A DNA stretch of 19,015 nt, taken from positions 1-19,015 of the forward strand of contig DCHM01000029.1 of NCBI GenBank assembly GCA_002314835.1. Reading direction: 5' to 3'. This stretch comes from Clostridiales bacterium UBA1752. Its GTDB lineage: Bacteria; Bacillota; Clostridia; Oscillospirales; CAG-382. Numbering within the stretch: position 1 is the first letter of the stretch; every line of letters begins with the position of its first letter. The position numbers and the translations under genes are program-made. The notes under the pieces were generated by a model. It had not been told where the DNA came from, did no database searches, and saw nothing but the letters and a program-made list of their open reading frames with translations. Positions 1 through 7,984 of the stretch are shown here, one piece after another.

Positions 1-85
1 TATATTTTTGTGTCTTTCATATCATCACCCGAGCACAGTATATCACTAATCGGCAGTAATTTCCATAGTTTTTTGTATTAAATAC

Positions 86-114
86 TTGAAAAACCCTATC
101 AATTTTGGTATAAT
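86..114 (+). promoter_or_regulatory. Housekeeping promoter of metA
   Basis: A -35 box TTGAAA (86-91), a 17-bp spacer and a perfect TATAAT -10 box (109-114) are seen directly. Transcription should start near 121, leaving a leader of only about 20 nt before the metA ATG at 143, so there is no room for a transcribed riboswitch or T-box. The first 85 bases hold no gene I can support. Confidence 0.85.
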
Positions 115-142
115 ACCATCGAAAGAAAGTAGAGTAAAACAA

Positions 143-1060
143 ATGCCGATTAAAATACCACAAGCGCTGCCTGCCAGCAAGACACTGATAAAAGAAAATA
201 TATTCGTCATGGATGAGACCCGAGCAGTTAAGCAGGATATACGTCCGCTTAAAATAGCCATTCTCAATCTCATGCCTACCAAGATAGTTACCGAGACACA
301 GTTTTTCAGACTGCTGTCCAATACGCCTTTGCAGCTCGACATTACGTTGCTCACAATGGGCTCTCATCAGTCCAAAAACACTCCGCAAAAGCATCTAAAG
401 TCGTTTTACAAAGAGCCGAGCGAAGTGATGAACGGCAAGTTTGACGGTATGATTATCACAGGTGCGCCCGTAGAATATATGCCGTTTGACCAAGTGGACT
501 ATTGGGATGAATTGTGCAACGTCTTAGAGTGGACAAAGCGCAACGTGTATTCGACTTTGTACGTCTGCTGGGGCGCATTTGCAGGGTTGTATTATCACTA
601 CGGCATCCCAAAGTATAAACTGGATAAAAAGCTCTCGGGTGTTTATAAGCACAGCACGCTTATCTCCAAAAATCCGCTTGTCAGAGGCTTTGACGCCGAG
701 TTTTACGCGCCGCATTCGCGATACAGCGGCATAAAGTGCGAGGATATAGCAAAGCACGACGACCTTTTGTTGCTCGCAGAGAGTAAAGAGGCAGGTCCTT
801 ACCTCATTTCGTCTAAGGACGGACGCAGTGTATTTGTCACAGGCCACTGCGAGTATGACCACGATACGTTACTATTAGAGTATCAGAGAGACATCGATAA
901 GGGTATAAATCCCGACATACCATGCAATTATTTCCCGCATGATGATCCGACGCTCGAGCCCGTAAACCACTGGAGGGCACACGCTAACCTGTTGTACGGC
1001 AACTGGCTCAATTATTTTGTTTACCAAAATACACCTTATAATTTAGAGGAAATCCTCTGA
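143..1060 (+). CDS. metA: Homoserine O-acetyltransferase (MetA family)
   Basis: Activates the hydroxyl of homoserine by acylation, the committed step of methionine synthesis, in the cytoplasm. The 305-residue product opens with the family hallmark MPIKIP and has the family's usual length. Visible active-site residues are Cys142 (in YVCWGAFAGLY) and His235 and Glu237 (in FVTGHCEYD), the acyl-enzyme triad of this fold. Residue 111, in ITGAPVE, is glutamate. Work on the Bacillus cereus enzyme linked Glu at this position to acetyl-CoA rather than succinyl-CoA use, so I infer acetyltransferase activity despite the common name homoserine O-succinyltransferase. The ATG at 143 is chosen because the in-frame TTG at 86 is the -35 box of its own promoter. 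The ribosome binding site is weak. The next gene follows after 20 bp. Confidence 0.95.
   Translation: MPIKIPQALPASKTLIKENIFVMDETRAVKQDIRPLKIAILNLMPTKIVTETQFFRLLSNTPLQLDITLLTMGSHQSKNTPQKHLKSFYKEPSEVMNGKFDGMIITGAPVEYMPFDQVDYWDELCNVLEWTKRNVYSTLYVCWGAFAGLYYHYGIPKYKLDKKLSGVYKHSTLISKNPLVRGFDAEFYAPHSRYSGIKCEDIAKHDDLLLLAESKEAGPYLISSKDGRSVFVTGHCEYDHDTLLLEYQRDIDKGINPDIPCNYFPHDDPTLEPVNHWRAHANLLYGNWLNYFVYQNTPYNLEEIL
1037..1042 (+). promoter_or_regulatory. Possible internal -10 box for the membrane-protein gene
   Basis: A perfect TATAAT lies inside the last codons of metA, about 39 bp before the next start codon. The -35 region at the right spacing is poor (AT-rich, no TTGACA-like box), and the bases also encode the MetA C-terminus, so this may be chance. 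If it is not used, the membrane-protein gene depends on metA readthrough. Confidence 0.35.
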
Positions 1061-1080
1061 AATAAAGAAAGGAATCTAAT

Positions 1081-2568
1081 ATGAAGAAAATCAGACTTTT
1101 GAGCCTCGCACTCGTTGTCTGCATCGTTGCTTCTCTTTGCGTTTGCTTTGGCGTAACTGCCGAAACAGCCGAAGACTATCTGCTCGCAGACCTTCGTTTC
1201 AGTGAGGACAACACTCGCGGTCAGCTCCAGCTTACCGGCGCCGTTATCTATGACGAGGACATCGTTACAGGTGCCGTTACCATCGAGCTTACCTCTGCTT
1301 CCGCAACCGTAGACATGATCTTTGCCGAAAACTTCTTTGCAGAAGGCGGCAGCGGTACAGTTCACGCAGGCGAAGCTATCAACGTTAACGATACCGCAAA
1401 GCATCCTTATTTTGCATACGACTATGCAAGTGCCGACGGCGTCGTTGTCGGCAACTGCATCGCTCACTACACCCGTAAAGACAAGGCTGCCAACAGCTCT
1501 GTTGCAGACCTTTGGCTCTCGTCCATGACCGGCAATGACTACACTCAGTATCAAAAGGTAGTCGGCGACGGCTACGGCGTTTGGGACTGGGGTGCATACC
1601 TCGCTTCCAAGGGCACCTCCGGCGTGTTTGATGACGGTATGCACCGCTTCACCGACGTTACCTGCCCTTTGGTAGGCACGGTTGGCTCTCGCATTACGTT
1701 TTATACTTTTGGCGTTTACTACACCTGCGATAACGAGATTCTCCAGCTCGGTACCGAAAGACCAGAACCCACTCCTAAGGAAGAGTCCAAAGACGAGCCG
1801 AAAGAGGAATCCAAAGAAGAAAAGCCTGCATATACCGTCGTTTCCGAAAAGAATTTCTTTGTCATGGGTTATGACGTAGAAGAGTGCGACGGTTGCGGCA
1901 TCGTTTACACTGTCGCCGACACGGCTTCCGGCTGGTCTAGCCACTACGCCTTTACTCCTAACGACGACGGCACCTTTACGCTGACTGGGACCTCTATTGG
2001 TATCGGCTCAGGCGCTGGCGTTGCTCTTTCCGTACCCGAAGGCGGTTTTGTATATGTTTTGAATCAGGGTAATAACTGGCCCGACCTCATGAAGGATAAA
2101 AAGGGTGACGGTGCCAGCGGCGAATGGTATGACGATGAAACTCACCTTGCTCTGCCTAACTACACCAGTGCAGCCGTTTTAGAGGCTATCGCAAATGCAA
2201 ACCTTTGGAAGGTAGGCAACATATTTGAGTTTGACGGCCTCGACCTCGAAGATAAAGAACTCATCGACGAAAACGATGTTCAGTATTACGAAGACTCTTA
2301 CGTATGCTCGCTCAAGGTCAGACTGCTCACTCCTTACGTTGAGGAAGACTCTGAGGACGAATCTGCAGCAGAATCCGAGGCTGAATCCGCAGCGGAATCT
2401 CAGCCCGAGACTTCCAAAACCGAGTCTAAAGAAGACTCCAAGGCAGAGCAGTCTGCTGACACTAAGGATAACGCCGCAGGCTTCCCTGTATGGGCAATTA
2501 TCGTTATCGCTGTTGCTGTTGTCGCTATCATTGTGGTAGTCGTCATAGTAGTTAAAAAGAAGAAATAA
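1081..2568 (+). CDS. Exported, C-terminally anchored surface protein of unknown function
   Basis: I do not recognise the family. The 495-residue product has a signal peptide (Lys2-Lys3, hydrophobic stretch about 5-25, likely cleavage near VTA at 25-27). A first extracytoplasmic region (about 30-225) is followed by a Pro/Glu/Lys/Ser linker (228-248). A second region (about 250-420) contains an ECDGCG cysteine pair. Then come an acidic Ala/Glu/Ser stalk (421-466), one hydrophobic membrane segment (467-491) and a KKKK stop-transfer tail. This predicts a single-pass surface protein with its C-terminus in the cytoplasm. The start is supported by AAAGGA 9 bp upstream. It lies 20 bp after metA and ends at a strong terminator. 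Nothing in its sequence links it to methionine synthesis, so co-transcription may be incidental. An adhesin or ligand-binding role is possible but not shown. Confidence 0.85.
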   Translation: MKKIRLLSLALVVCIVASLCVCFGVTAETAEDYLLADLRFSEDNTRGQLQLTGAVIYDEDIVTGAVTIELTSASATVDMIFAENFFAEGGSGTVHAGEAINVNDTAKHPYFAYDYASADGVVVGNCIAHYTRKDKAANSSVADLWLSSMTGNDYTQYQKVVGDGYGVWDWGAYLASKGTSGVFDDGMHRFTDVTCPLVGTVGSRITFYTFGVYYTCDNEILQLGTERPEPTPKEESKDEPKEESKEEKPAYTVVSEKNFFVMGYDVEECDGCGIVYTVADTASGWSSHYAFTPNDDGTFTLTGTSIGIGSGAGVALSVPEGGFVYVLNQGNNWPDLMKDKKGDGASGEWYDDETHLALPNYTSAAVLEAIANANLWKVGNIFEFDGLDLEDKELIDENDVQYYEDSYVCSLKVRLLTPYVEEDSEDESAAESEAESAAESQPETSKTESKEDSKAEQSADTKDNAAGFPVWAIIVIAVAVVAIIVVVVIVVKKKK

Positions 2569-2585
2569 TCTTTATTATTAGGTTT

Positions 2586-2620
2586 CCCCCGATCCCTCAA
2601 AGGGTATCGGGGGGTTTGTT
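2586..2620 (+). terminator. Rho-independent terminator after the membrane-protein gene
   Basis: The arms CCCCCGAT (2586-2593) and ATCGGGGG (2606-2613) form a GC-rich stem, strengthened by an inner CCC/GGG pairing and followed by TTTGTTTT. It ends the metA-membrane protein unit 13 bp before the next gene. Confidence 0.85.
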
Positions 2621-2633
2621 TTAGGTGTGATAT

Positions 2634-2816
2634 ATGGAAGAAGCAAGCCAATGTGCTACCTGCATACATTATGTGTATGACAATTACGCAGACGAGTATT
2701 ACTGTGACGTAGATTTTGACGAGGACGAAAACGTTTCGCTCGCTACGGGCAAGACGATAGAATGCCCTTATTACAGATACTACAACGAGTATGACACCGT
2801 CAAAAAACAAAACTGA
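2634..2816 (+). CDS. Small acidic four-cysteine protein (DUF6472-like)
   Basis: A 60-residue acidic, tyrosine-rich protein with cysteines at positions 7, 10, 24 and 44, the first pair as CATC and the last in an ECPYYRYY motif. The spacing suggests a small zinc- or metal-binding knuckle. It resembles a clostridial small-protein family that I recall as DUF6472; the family number is from memory and no function is known to me. AGGTG at 2623-2627 serves as ribosome binding site. The stop codon overlaps the malQ ribosome binding site and malQ starts 7 bp later, so the two are probably translationally coupled. The upstream terminator ends about 13 bp before the ATG, leaving no room for a dedicated promoter downstream of it. 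Confidence 0.8.
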   Translation: MEEASQCATCIHYVYDNYADEYYCDVDFDEDENVSLATGKTIECPYYRYYNEYDTVKKQN

Positions 2817-2823
2817 GGTTTAC

Positions 2824-4311
2824 ATGAGAGCAAACGGTATTTTGATGCACATTTCGTCGCTGTCTTCGCCGTACGGTATCGGTACGATGGGCAAAGCGGC
2901 GTATGAATTTGTCGATTTTTTACACAAAGGCGGTCAGACCTACTGGCAGATTTTGCCGCTCGGACCTACGGGCTACGGCGATTCTCCTTATATGTCCTGC
3001 TCTGCATACGCAGGCAACCCTTATTTTATCGACCTCGATATGCTGTGCGAGGACGGACTTTTGTCAAAGTCCGACTACGAAACGCTTGATTTCGGCAACG
3101 ATATAACCAAGGTTGACTACGCAAAGATGTATCAAAACAGATACAAGGTACTGCGTATCGCCGCGTCGAGATTTGATATGCAGGATGAGGGCTACAAGGC
3201 GTTTTGTGATGCCAACCGTTCGTGGCTCTGGGACTACGCTCTGTTTATGGCTATCAAGGACAGCAGGGGAGGTCAGGCGCTCTGTGATTGGCCGAATGAG
3301 CTTAAAAGCAGAGATAAAGACGCTATCCAAAAGGTCAAAGATGCTCTTTGCTCAGATATAAGCTTTTATGCCGTTACTCAATATCTCTTTGACGTTCAGT
3401 GGCAAAAACTGCGTGCTTACGCCGCGTCAAAAGGCATCAAAATTATCGGTGACCTGCCTATGTACGTCAGCTCTGATTCGGCTGACCTGTGGGCAGAGCC
3501 CGAGCAATTTGAGCTCGGAAATGACGGAGCGCCAAAGCGCGTTGCAGGATGCCCTCCCGACGGTTTTACGGCTGACGGACAGCTTTGGGGCAATCCGCTA
3601 TATAATTGGGGCTATATGCAAAAAACAGGCTACGATTGGTGGACACGCCGCGTAGCGCGGTCACTGTATCTGTATGACGTAATACGCATTGACCATTTTA
3701 GAGCATTCGACACTTACTGGGCGATACCTGCAGGCGATAAGACTGCTAAAAACGGAGTGTGGGAAACAGGTCCGCGCATGAAGCTGTTTGATTGTCTAAA
3801 GTCCAAGCTCGGTGAACTGCCCATAATAGCCGAGGACCTTGGCATGCTATTACCGTCCGTGCACAAGCTGTTAAAGCAAACAGGCTTCCCGGGGATGAAG
3901 GTATTGCAGTTTGCGTTTACACCAGAGGCAGACAGCGATTATCTGCCGTATAAGTATGATAAAAACTGCGTTGTATATTGCGGCACTCACGATAACGATA
4001 CCATAATGGGCTGGCTTACCGAGAGCGGAGCAAAAGCAGACGTTCAGTATGCAAAAGAGTTTATGAGGCTCAGCGATGGCGAAGGCATGGCGTGGGGGAT
4101 GATACGCACTGCTATGGCGTCACCTGCCGACACCTGCATTATCACTATGCAGGACCTCATGGGGCTCGGTAGTGACGCGAGGATGAATAAGCCTTCGGTT
4201 GCCGACGGGTCAAACTGGAGATGGCGTATCAGCCCGGGGTGCGTCAACGATTGGCTCGCCGAAATCCTGCATAATACTACCGCGATATATCACCGCACAC
4301 CGCTTAAATAA
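2824..4311 (+). CDS. malQ: 4-alpha-glucanotransferase (amylomaltase, GH77)
   Basis: Transfers alpha-1,4-glucan segments between malto-oligosaccharides in the cytoplasm, releasing glucose; it serves maltodextrin or glycogen use. The 495-residue length is normal for bacterial MalQ. Landmarks are LPLGPTGYGDSPY (45-56), the nucleophile Asp290 in VIRIDHFRAF, the acid/base Glu337 in IIAEDLG, and the third carboxylate Asp390 in GTHDND. The chosen ATG gives the normal family N-terminus (GILMHISSLSSPYGIG). Its GAGG ribosome binding site overlaps the stop codon of the small cysteine gene. An in-frame ATG at 2791 lies inside that gene and lacks support. No other maltose genes such as a phosphorylase or transporter are in the window. 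Confidence 0.97.
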   Translation: MRANGILMHISSLSSPYGIGTMGKAAYEFVDFLHKGGQTYWQILPLGPTGYGDSPYMSCSAYAGNPYFIDLDMLCEDGLLSKSDYETLDFGNDITKVDYAKMYQNRYKVLRIAASRFDMQDEGYKAFCDANRSWLWDYALFMAIKDSRGGQALCDWPNELKSRDKDAIQKVKDALCSDISFYAVTQYLFDVQWQKLRAYAASKGIKIIGDLPMYVSSDSADLWAEPEQFELGNDGAPKRVAGCPPDGFTADGQLWGNPLYNWGYMQKTGYDWWTRRVARSLYLYDVIRIDHFRAFDTYWAIPAGDKTAKNGVWETGPRMKLFDCLKSKLGELPIIAEDLGMLLPSVHKLLKQTGFPGMKVLQFAFTPEADSDYLPYKYDKNCVVYCGTHDNDTIMGWLTESGAKADVQYAKEFMRLSDGEGMAWGMIRTAMASPADTCIITMQDLMGLGSDARMNKPSVADGSNWRWRISPGCVNDWLAEILHNTTAIYHRTPLK

Positions 4312-4321
4312 GCATAAAAAC

Positions 4322-4360
4322 AGAGGCTACCGTAAAATCCGGTAGCCTCTTTCATATTTT
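4322..4360. terminator. Bidirectional terminator between malQ and the lipoprotein gene
   Basis: The arms AGAGGCTACCG (4322-4332) and CGGTAGCCTCT (4340-4350) form a perfect 11-bp stem with a 7-nt loop. It is followed by a T-rich run on the plus strand and, because of the A-run before it, by GTTTTTAT on the minus strand. It therefore serves both convergent genes. Confidence 0.9.
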
Positions 4361-4363
4361 ATT

Positions 4364-6799
4364 TTAACCAGCTAAATCGGGGTCGCCGTATGACTGATAA
4401 TACTGTGCTCTTATCTTGCCCTGCCATACAAACTCATAATAGCTTTGGTATTTTGTTTCGTAGGTGGGGTCTTCGCCCTCGATAATCTCGCCGTCTTCGT
4501 CAACGGGTATCGTCTCGGTGTAATACTTCATTTCGGTGAGCATCTTTTGCTTGTTGAGGTGAGGAGCTTCCTCGCCGCCGAGGTTGAGGACGTCGGCGTA
4601 TTCGTCAACAAAATCGTTGATGGCTGTTTCGAGGCGGGTGTTAAACTCGCTGATAATCTCGGACGAAATCTCGGAAATCTTGCTTGCAATATTATTGTCG
4701 GTTGCCTGAGCTACGAGCTCGTTGCCGGTCTTGGCAAATCTTGCTTCGACCTCTGCTTTAAAGGAATCTGTATTTGCGTAATCCTCGAGAGCTTTTGCGT
4801 ATTCGTCACTCGCGATAAACTCGGCTATCTTTGAGTTGACCTTGCTCGAAATAGACTTGCTGTACTGAGCGTTGATTAGGTCGTTAACCTGTTGCTCGGT
4901 GTACTCGTCGTAGAGATGCTCGTTTAGCATTTCGTCGGTAATCATAGCTTCTGCTTCGGCGTCAATCTCGGAAGAGCTCTTTGTAGTGCCATCTGCTTTA
5001 TACTTTGCTTGCAGTTCCTTCTTTAATGCTGTCTTGAGCTTCTTTTTTACAGACTTTTTGACACTGGCAACGATAGCGTCTTCGGCTGTTTTATAGAGAT
5101 CTTTTGCTTCATCGGTTTTTTCAAAATCAGCGCTGATTTCGGCGGATTTTTGAGCCTTGTATTTTGATTCGTATTCACTGACGAGTGCCGTGCGGATGTC
5201 GGTGTAAACCTGCTCTGTTGCCATGGCGGTAAACTCTTCGAGGTCAAAGTCAACCGATTTGCCCTTCATCAATGTCGGGTAATACTCGTCGATAACCTCG
5301 CTGAGTATAGTGCAGTAATCGGGACCGTAAACAGTCTGCTTTTTGCCGTCCTCGTCGGTGTAGGTAAAGGAGTCAAGCTTTACGCTAAAGCCGAGCGTGT
5401 TGGAAATAACCGCCGAACGGTTTTGGGTCTTGACTTTTTCCCACTGGTCGATGGGTTCGCCTGCGAGACCGTAAGAAATAAACTGGTTGCCGGCGTAAAT
5501 GCGGTTCATACCGTAGGTGCAAACGCCGTCTTCATTATAGAGCTTGACGACCTGTTCGTTGTCGTCGAGCGTGTAGTTGGTATTGAGGATGCCGTAGCAG
5601 AGCAGATTTTGTATCTGCGAGTCTGTATAGAGCATAGCGAGCAGCTTGGCAACGTCGTCGAGCTCGTTGCTGATGCAGAACTTGCTGACGCACAAAAGGC
5701 TGTCGATGGTATTGGTATTGGTAGCGGTAGGAACCTGATAAACGTTGTATGCGTATTCGTCACCGGTAGATGCGCTGAGAGCTTCGATAGTAGCGTCGTT
5801 GCCGCTGATAAACGAAACGGCAAACTTGGCATTGGGGTCGGTCTCTGCGGTGGTGCCTGCGGCGTTTTCAAAATAACCGAGAGCGTTATAACGTGCAATC
5901 ATAGCGAGATAGCTCAGCAGACCGTCATCCTCGTAGGAGGAAACGACGTGCTTTGTATCGTCAACGTAGGTTGCAAATCCGTTTTCAAACATAAATGCAT
6001 ACTCGTTAGAGTCTGCTGCAGTTTGGAGGGGGATGTAGTTGGGCTCATTCTCTTTAATGAGAGCGAGATACTCTTGCAGGTCGTTGAGAGAGCACATTGT
6101 CTCGGCGTCGTATCCGTACTTGTCGAGCAATTCTTTGTTAAATACGATGTAGTTATATTCACCGATGGTGGTATTGCAGGGCACACCGTAAGTCTTGGTG
6201 CCTATCTTGGCAGCCTGGAAGAAATAGGGGTGAACGTAGTCCTTGATAAGCTTGGCTTCGCTCGAGAGCTTTTCGTCCAGAGCGGTGAGCTTGGCTTCGT
6301 TAACGAGCTTGCTGTATTGGTCAAAGCCGCGAACGAGCAAAATGTCGAGGCGAGGGCTTGACAGCTCGGTGTCGATGCCGTTTTCGAGGTCGGTGAGCAG
6401 TCTGTCGCCCGTGCGAACAACTTTGGACTCCTCGGAAACCTCGCTTGCTTCGCTACTTTCGGTAGCGGTCTTTTTCTTTTTCTTTTCTGCGGCTTTAGCC
6501 TCTTCGAGAGCGGTCAGCTCTTCAAACTTGGCTGCGATGGCGTCTTCATACTCGTCCTCGGTAAAGAGGCAAAGCTTAACGCAAAAGCCTAAACGGTAAA
6601 ATATGATACGGTTGAGTGCGAGCTCAACCTCTCTGATAGCTTCATCGGTCGTATCATCGCTCTTGATAGAGTAGATGGTGTAAACCTGTACTTCGTTTTC
6701 TTCATAATTTGCTTCCTGCGTGCAGGATGCAAAAGTGGGGATTAGCATAGCAACCAAAACAAGCAAAGCGACTATGCTAAAAATGCGTCTGTTTTTCAT
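4364..6799 (-). CDS. Large lipoprotein, extracellular solute-binding-protein type, with a helical insertion
   Basis: The 811-residue product begins with a lipoprotein signal peptide (MKNRR, hydrophobic 6-22) and a lipobox ending at Cys26 (FASC), so it should be lipid-anchored outside the cell. Residues about 140-510 read like a family 1 sugar-type solute-binding protein: a vulnerable Lys/Ser-rich loop (102-128), LDILLVRGFDQ (151-161), TYGVPCNTTIGEYNYIVFNKELLDKYGYD (two consecutive parts from 203), and a lobe with a Cys/Thr-rich end. Residues about 540-740 are highly charged and helical-looking (Lys/Glu/Ala/Ser-rich), not typical of binding proteins, which are usually 400-550 residues. The C-terminal 60 residues return to aromatic-rich sequence. 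The start is fixed by AGGAGG 8 bp upstream. No permease or ATPase gene is adjacent, so it may not serve a classical ABC importer. The substrate is unknown. Confidence 0.8.
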   Translation of the reverse strand: MKNRRIFSIVALLVLVAMLIPTFASCTQEANYEENEVQVYTIYSIKSDDTTDEAIREVELALNRIIFYRLGFCVKLCLFTEDEYEDAIAAKFEELTALEEAKAAEKKKKKTATESSEASEVSEESKVVRTGDRLLTDLENGIDTELSSPRLDILLVRGFDQYSKLVNEAKLTALDEKLSSEAKLIKDYVHPYFFQAAKIGTKTYGVPCNTTIGEYNYIVFNKELLDKYGYDAETMCSLNDLQEYLALIKENEPNYIPLQTAADSNEYAFMFENGFATYVDDTKHVVSSYEDDGLLSYLAMIARYNALGYFENAAGTTAETDPNAKFAVSFISGNDATIEALSASTGDEYAYNVYQVPTATNTNTIDSLLCVSKFCISNELDDVAKLLAMLYTDSQIQNLLCYGILNTNYTLDDNEQVVKLYNEDGVCTYGMNRIYAGNQFISYGLAGEPIDQWEKVKTQNRSAVISNTLGFSVKLDSFTYTDEDGKKQTVYGPDYCTILSEVIDEYYPTLMKGKSVDFDLEEFTAMATEQVYTDIRTALVSEYESKYKAQKSAEISADFEKTDEAKDLYKTAEDAIVASVKKSVKKKLKTALKKELQAKYKADGTTKSSSEIDAEAEAMITDEMLNEHLYDEYTEQQVNDLINAQYSKSISSKVNSKIAEFIASDEYAKALEDYANTDSFKAEVEARFAKTGNELVAQATDNNIASKISEISSEIISEFNTRLETAINDFVDEYADVLNLGGEEAPHLNKQKMLTEMKYYTETIPVDEDGEIIEGEDPTYETKYQSYYEFVWQGKIRAQYYQSYGDPDLAG

Positions 6800-6838
6800 T
6801 TGGTATCCTCCTATTGTGCTCTATAAACATGCACTATA

Positions 6839-6867
6839 ATTCTACAACGAAATGCTGTTATTGTCAA
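6839..6867 (-). promoter_or_regulatory. Promoter of the lipoprotein gene
   Basis: Read on the minus strand: TTGACA (6862-6867), 17-bp spacer, TAGAAT (6839-6844), about 40 bp before the ATG. It is back to back with the hflK promoter, with the two -35 boxes 50 bp apart. Confidence 0.8.
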
Positions 6868-6917
6868 TATCAAATACAACTTTTTATACAGTTAATTTGT
6901 TATTTGTGCGAAATATC

Positions 6918-6946
6918 TTGCAAGTCTGTGTTAAATATTGTATAAT
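6918..6946 (+). promoter_or_regulatory. Promoter of the hflK-hflC-GNAT operon
   Basis: TTGCAA (6918-6923), 17-bp spacer and perfect TATAAT (6941-6946). Transcription should start about 6953, just before the AAGGAGG ribosome binding site (6956-6962), so the leader is very short. Confidence 0.85.
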
Positions 6947-6970
6947 ATGGTAACCAAGGAGGTAAATATT

Positions 6971-7984
6971 ATGGCAGAATACAGCAGCGGACCTTTGGGC
7001 GGCAAGCCGCAAGGCAAAGGCCCCATCAACATCAAAATGGACGTTGACACCAAAAAGATCAAAAAGATTGTACTTTGGGTGCTCATCGCCCTCGTAGTCA
7101 TCATCACTCTGACTACGTGCTTTTATACCGTAGCAGACCGCGAGGTCGCCGTGGTAACTACATTTGGCAAAGTGACCGAGGTCACTTCGGCAGGCTTGCA
7201 TTTTAAGCTTCCTTACGGCATCCAACAGGTGCAGTTCGTGCAGACCGAGGTCAGCCACCGCATAGAGCTTGGCTATTACGTTGACAGAAACGGAGAATCT
7301 CAGTTTGTGGAAACCGAATCAAAAATGATTACCGGCGACTACAATATCGTCAACGTCGATTTCTTTATTTCTTATCGCATAACCGACCCTCAAAAGTTCC
7401 TCTACTCGTCGTCCGAGCCTGAAAAGATTTTAAAGCTCCTCGCACAGAGCCAGATACGCAACGTCATCGGCTCGTGTGAAATCGACTCGGTGCTCACCGA
7501 AGGCAAGTCTCAGATACAGCAAAACATCAAAGACCTCATCATACAGGAGCTGGGCGAATACGATATCGGCGTATCTATTACCGACATCAACATTCAGGAC
7601 TCCGAGCCTCCCACAGACGCCGTAAGCGCCGCATTTAAGGCGGTCGAAACGGCTAAGCAGGGCGCCGAAAAAGCTCTCAACGAGGCAGAGGCGTATAAAA
7701 ACAGCCGCATACCTGCCGCAGAGTCCGAGGCAAACAAGCTGTTGCAAAATGCCGAATATCTCAAGCAGAGCCGTATCAACGAGGCTACGCAAGAGGTCGC
7801 AATGTTTAACGCTATGTACGGACAGTATAAGCTCAATCCCGAGATTACAAAGGTTCGTATGTATTACGAAACTATCGAAAAAGTCCTGCCCGGGTGCAAG
7901 GTTTACGTTGACACCGGAGACGGCTCTATACAAAAACTCTTGCCGCTTGAGGACCTTATTTCAGTAGGAGGTGACGCAGAATGA
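6971..7984 (+). CDS. hflK: HflK-like SPFH/prohibitin-domain membrane protein
   Basis: In proteobacteria HflK and HflC form a large membrane assembly around the FtsH protease and modulate its action. The 337-residue product has a short Gly/Lys-rich cytoplasmic N-terminus (1-30), one membrane segment (about 31-52), then an SPFH domain (ADREVAVVTTFGKV at the start) and a long Ala/Glu/Lys-rich helical region typical of the family. It lacks the longer Gly-rich N-terminus of the E. coli protein. The start at 6971 follows AAGGAGG; an upstream in-frame ATG at 6938 would precede the predicted transcript start. The stop overlaps the hflC start as ATGA, indicating coupled expression and a paired complex. 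ftsH is not in the window, so the FtsH link is inferred. Confidence 0.9.
   Translation: MAEYSSGPLGGKPQGKGPINIKMDVDTKKIKKIVLWVLIALVVIITLTTCFYTVADREVAVVTTFGKVTEVTSAGLHFKLPYGIQQVQFVQTEVSHRIELGYYVDRNGESQFVETESKMITGDYNIVNVDFFISYRITDPQKFLYSSSEPEKILKLLAQSQIRNVIGSCEIDSVLTEGKSQIQQNIKDLIIQELGEYDIGVSITDINIQDSEPPTDAVSAAFKAVETAKQGAEKALNEAEAYKNSRIPAAESEANKLLQNAEYLKQSRINEATQEVAMFNAMYGQYKLNPEITKVRMYYETIEKVLPGCKVYVDTGDGSIQKLLPLEDLISVGGDAE

Noticed and set aside
86..142. N-terminal extension of metA from a TTG at 86
   Set aside because: The TTG is the -35 box of a near-perfect promoter and TATAAT lies within the extension; MetA proteins begin at MPIKIP.
1..142. SAM riboswitch or T-box before metA
   Set aside because: The predicted transcript start near 121 leaves about 20 nt of leader, and no conserved riboswitch element was seen in the bases before it.
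1036..1944. 302-codon open frame on the minus strand opposite the membrane-protein gene
   Set aside because: It is antisense to a gene with a signal peptide, ribosome binding site and terminator. It has no ribosome binding site and a composition typical of a mirrored frame.
5423..6361. 312-codon open frame on the plus strand opposite the lipoprotein gene
   Set aside because: It lies inside a well-supported gene on the other strand, with no promoter or ribosome binding site. The Val/Leu/Gly-rich product is what a reversed Glu/Asp/Lys-rich gene gives.
6938..6970. Upstream start for hflK
   Set aside because: The extra codons contain the -10 box and the AAGGAGG site, so they cannot be translated from this promoter.
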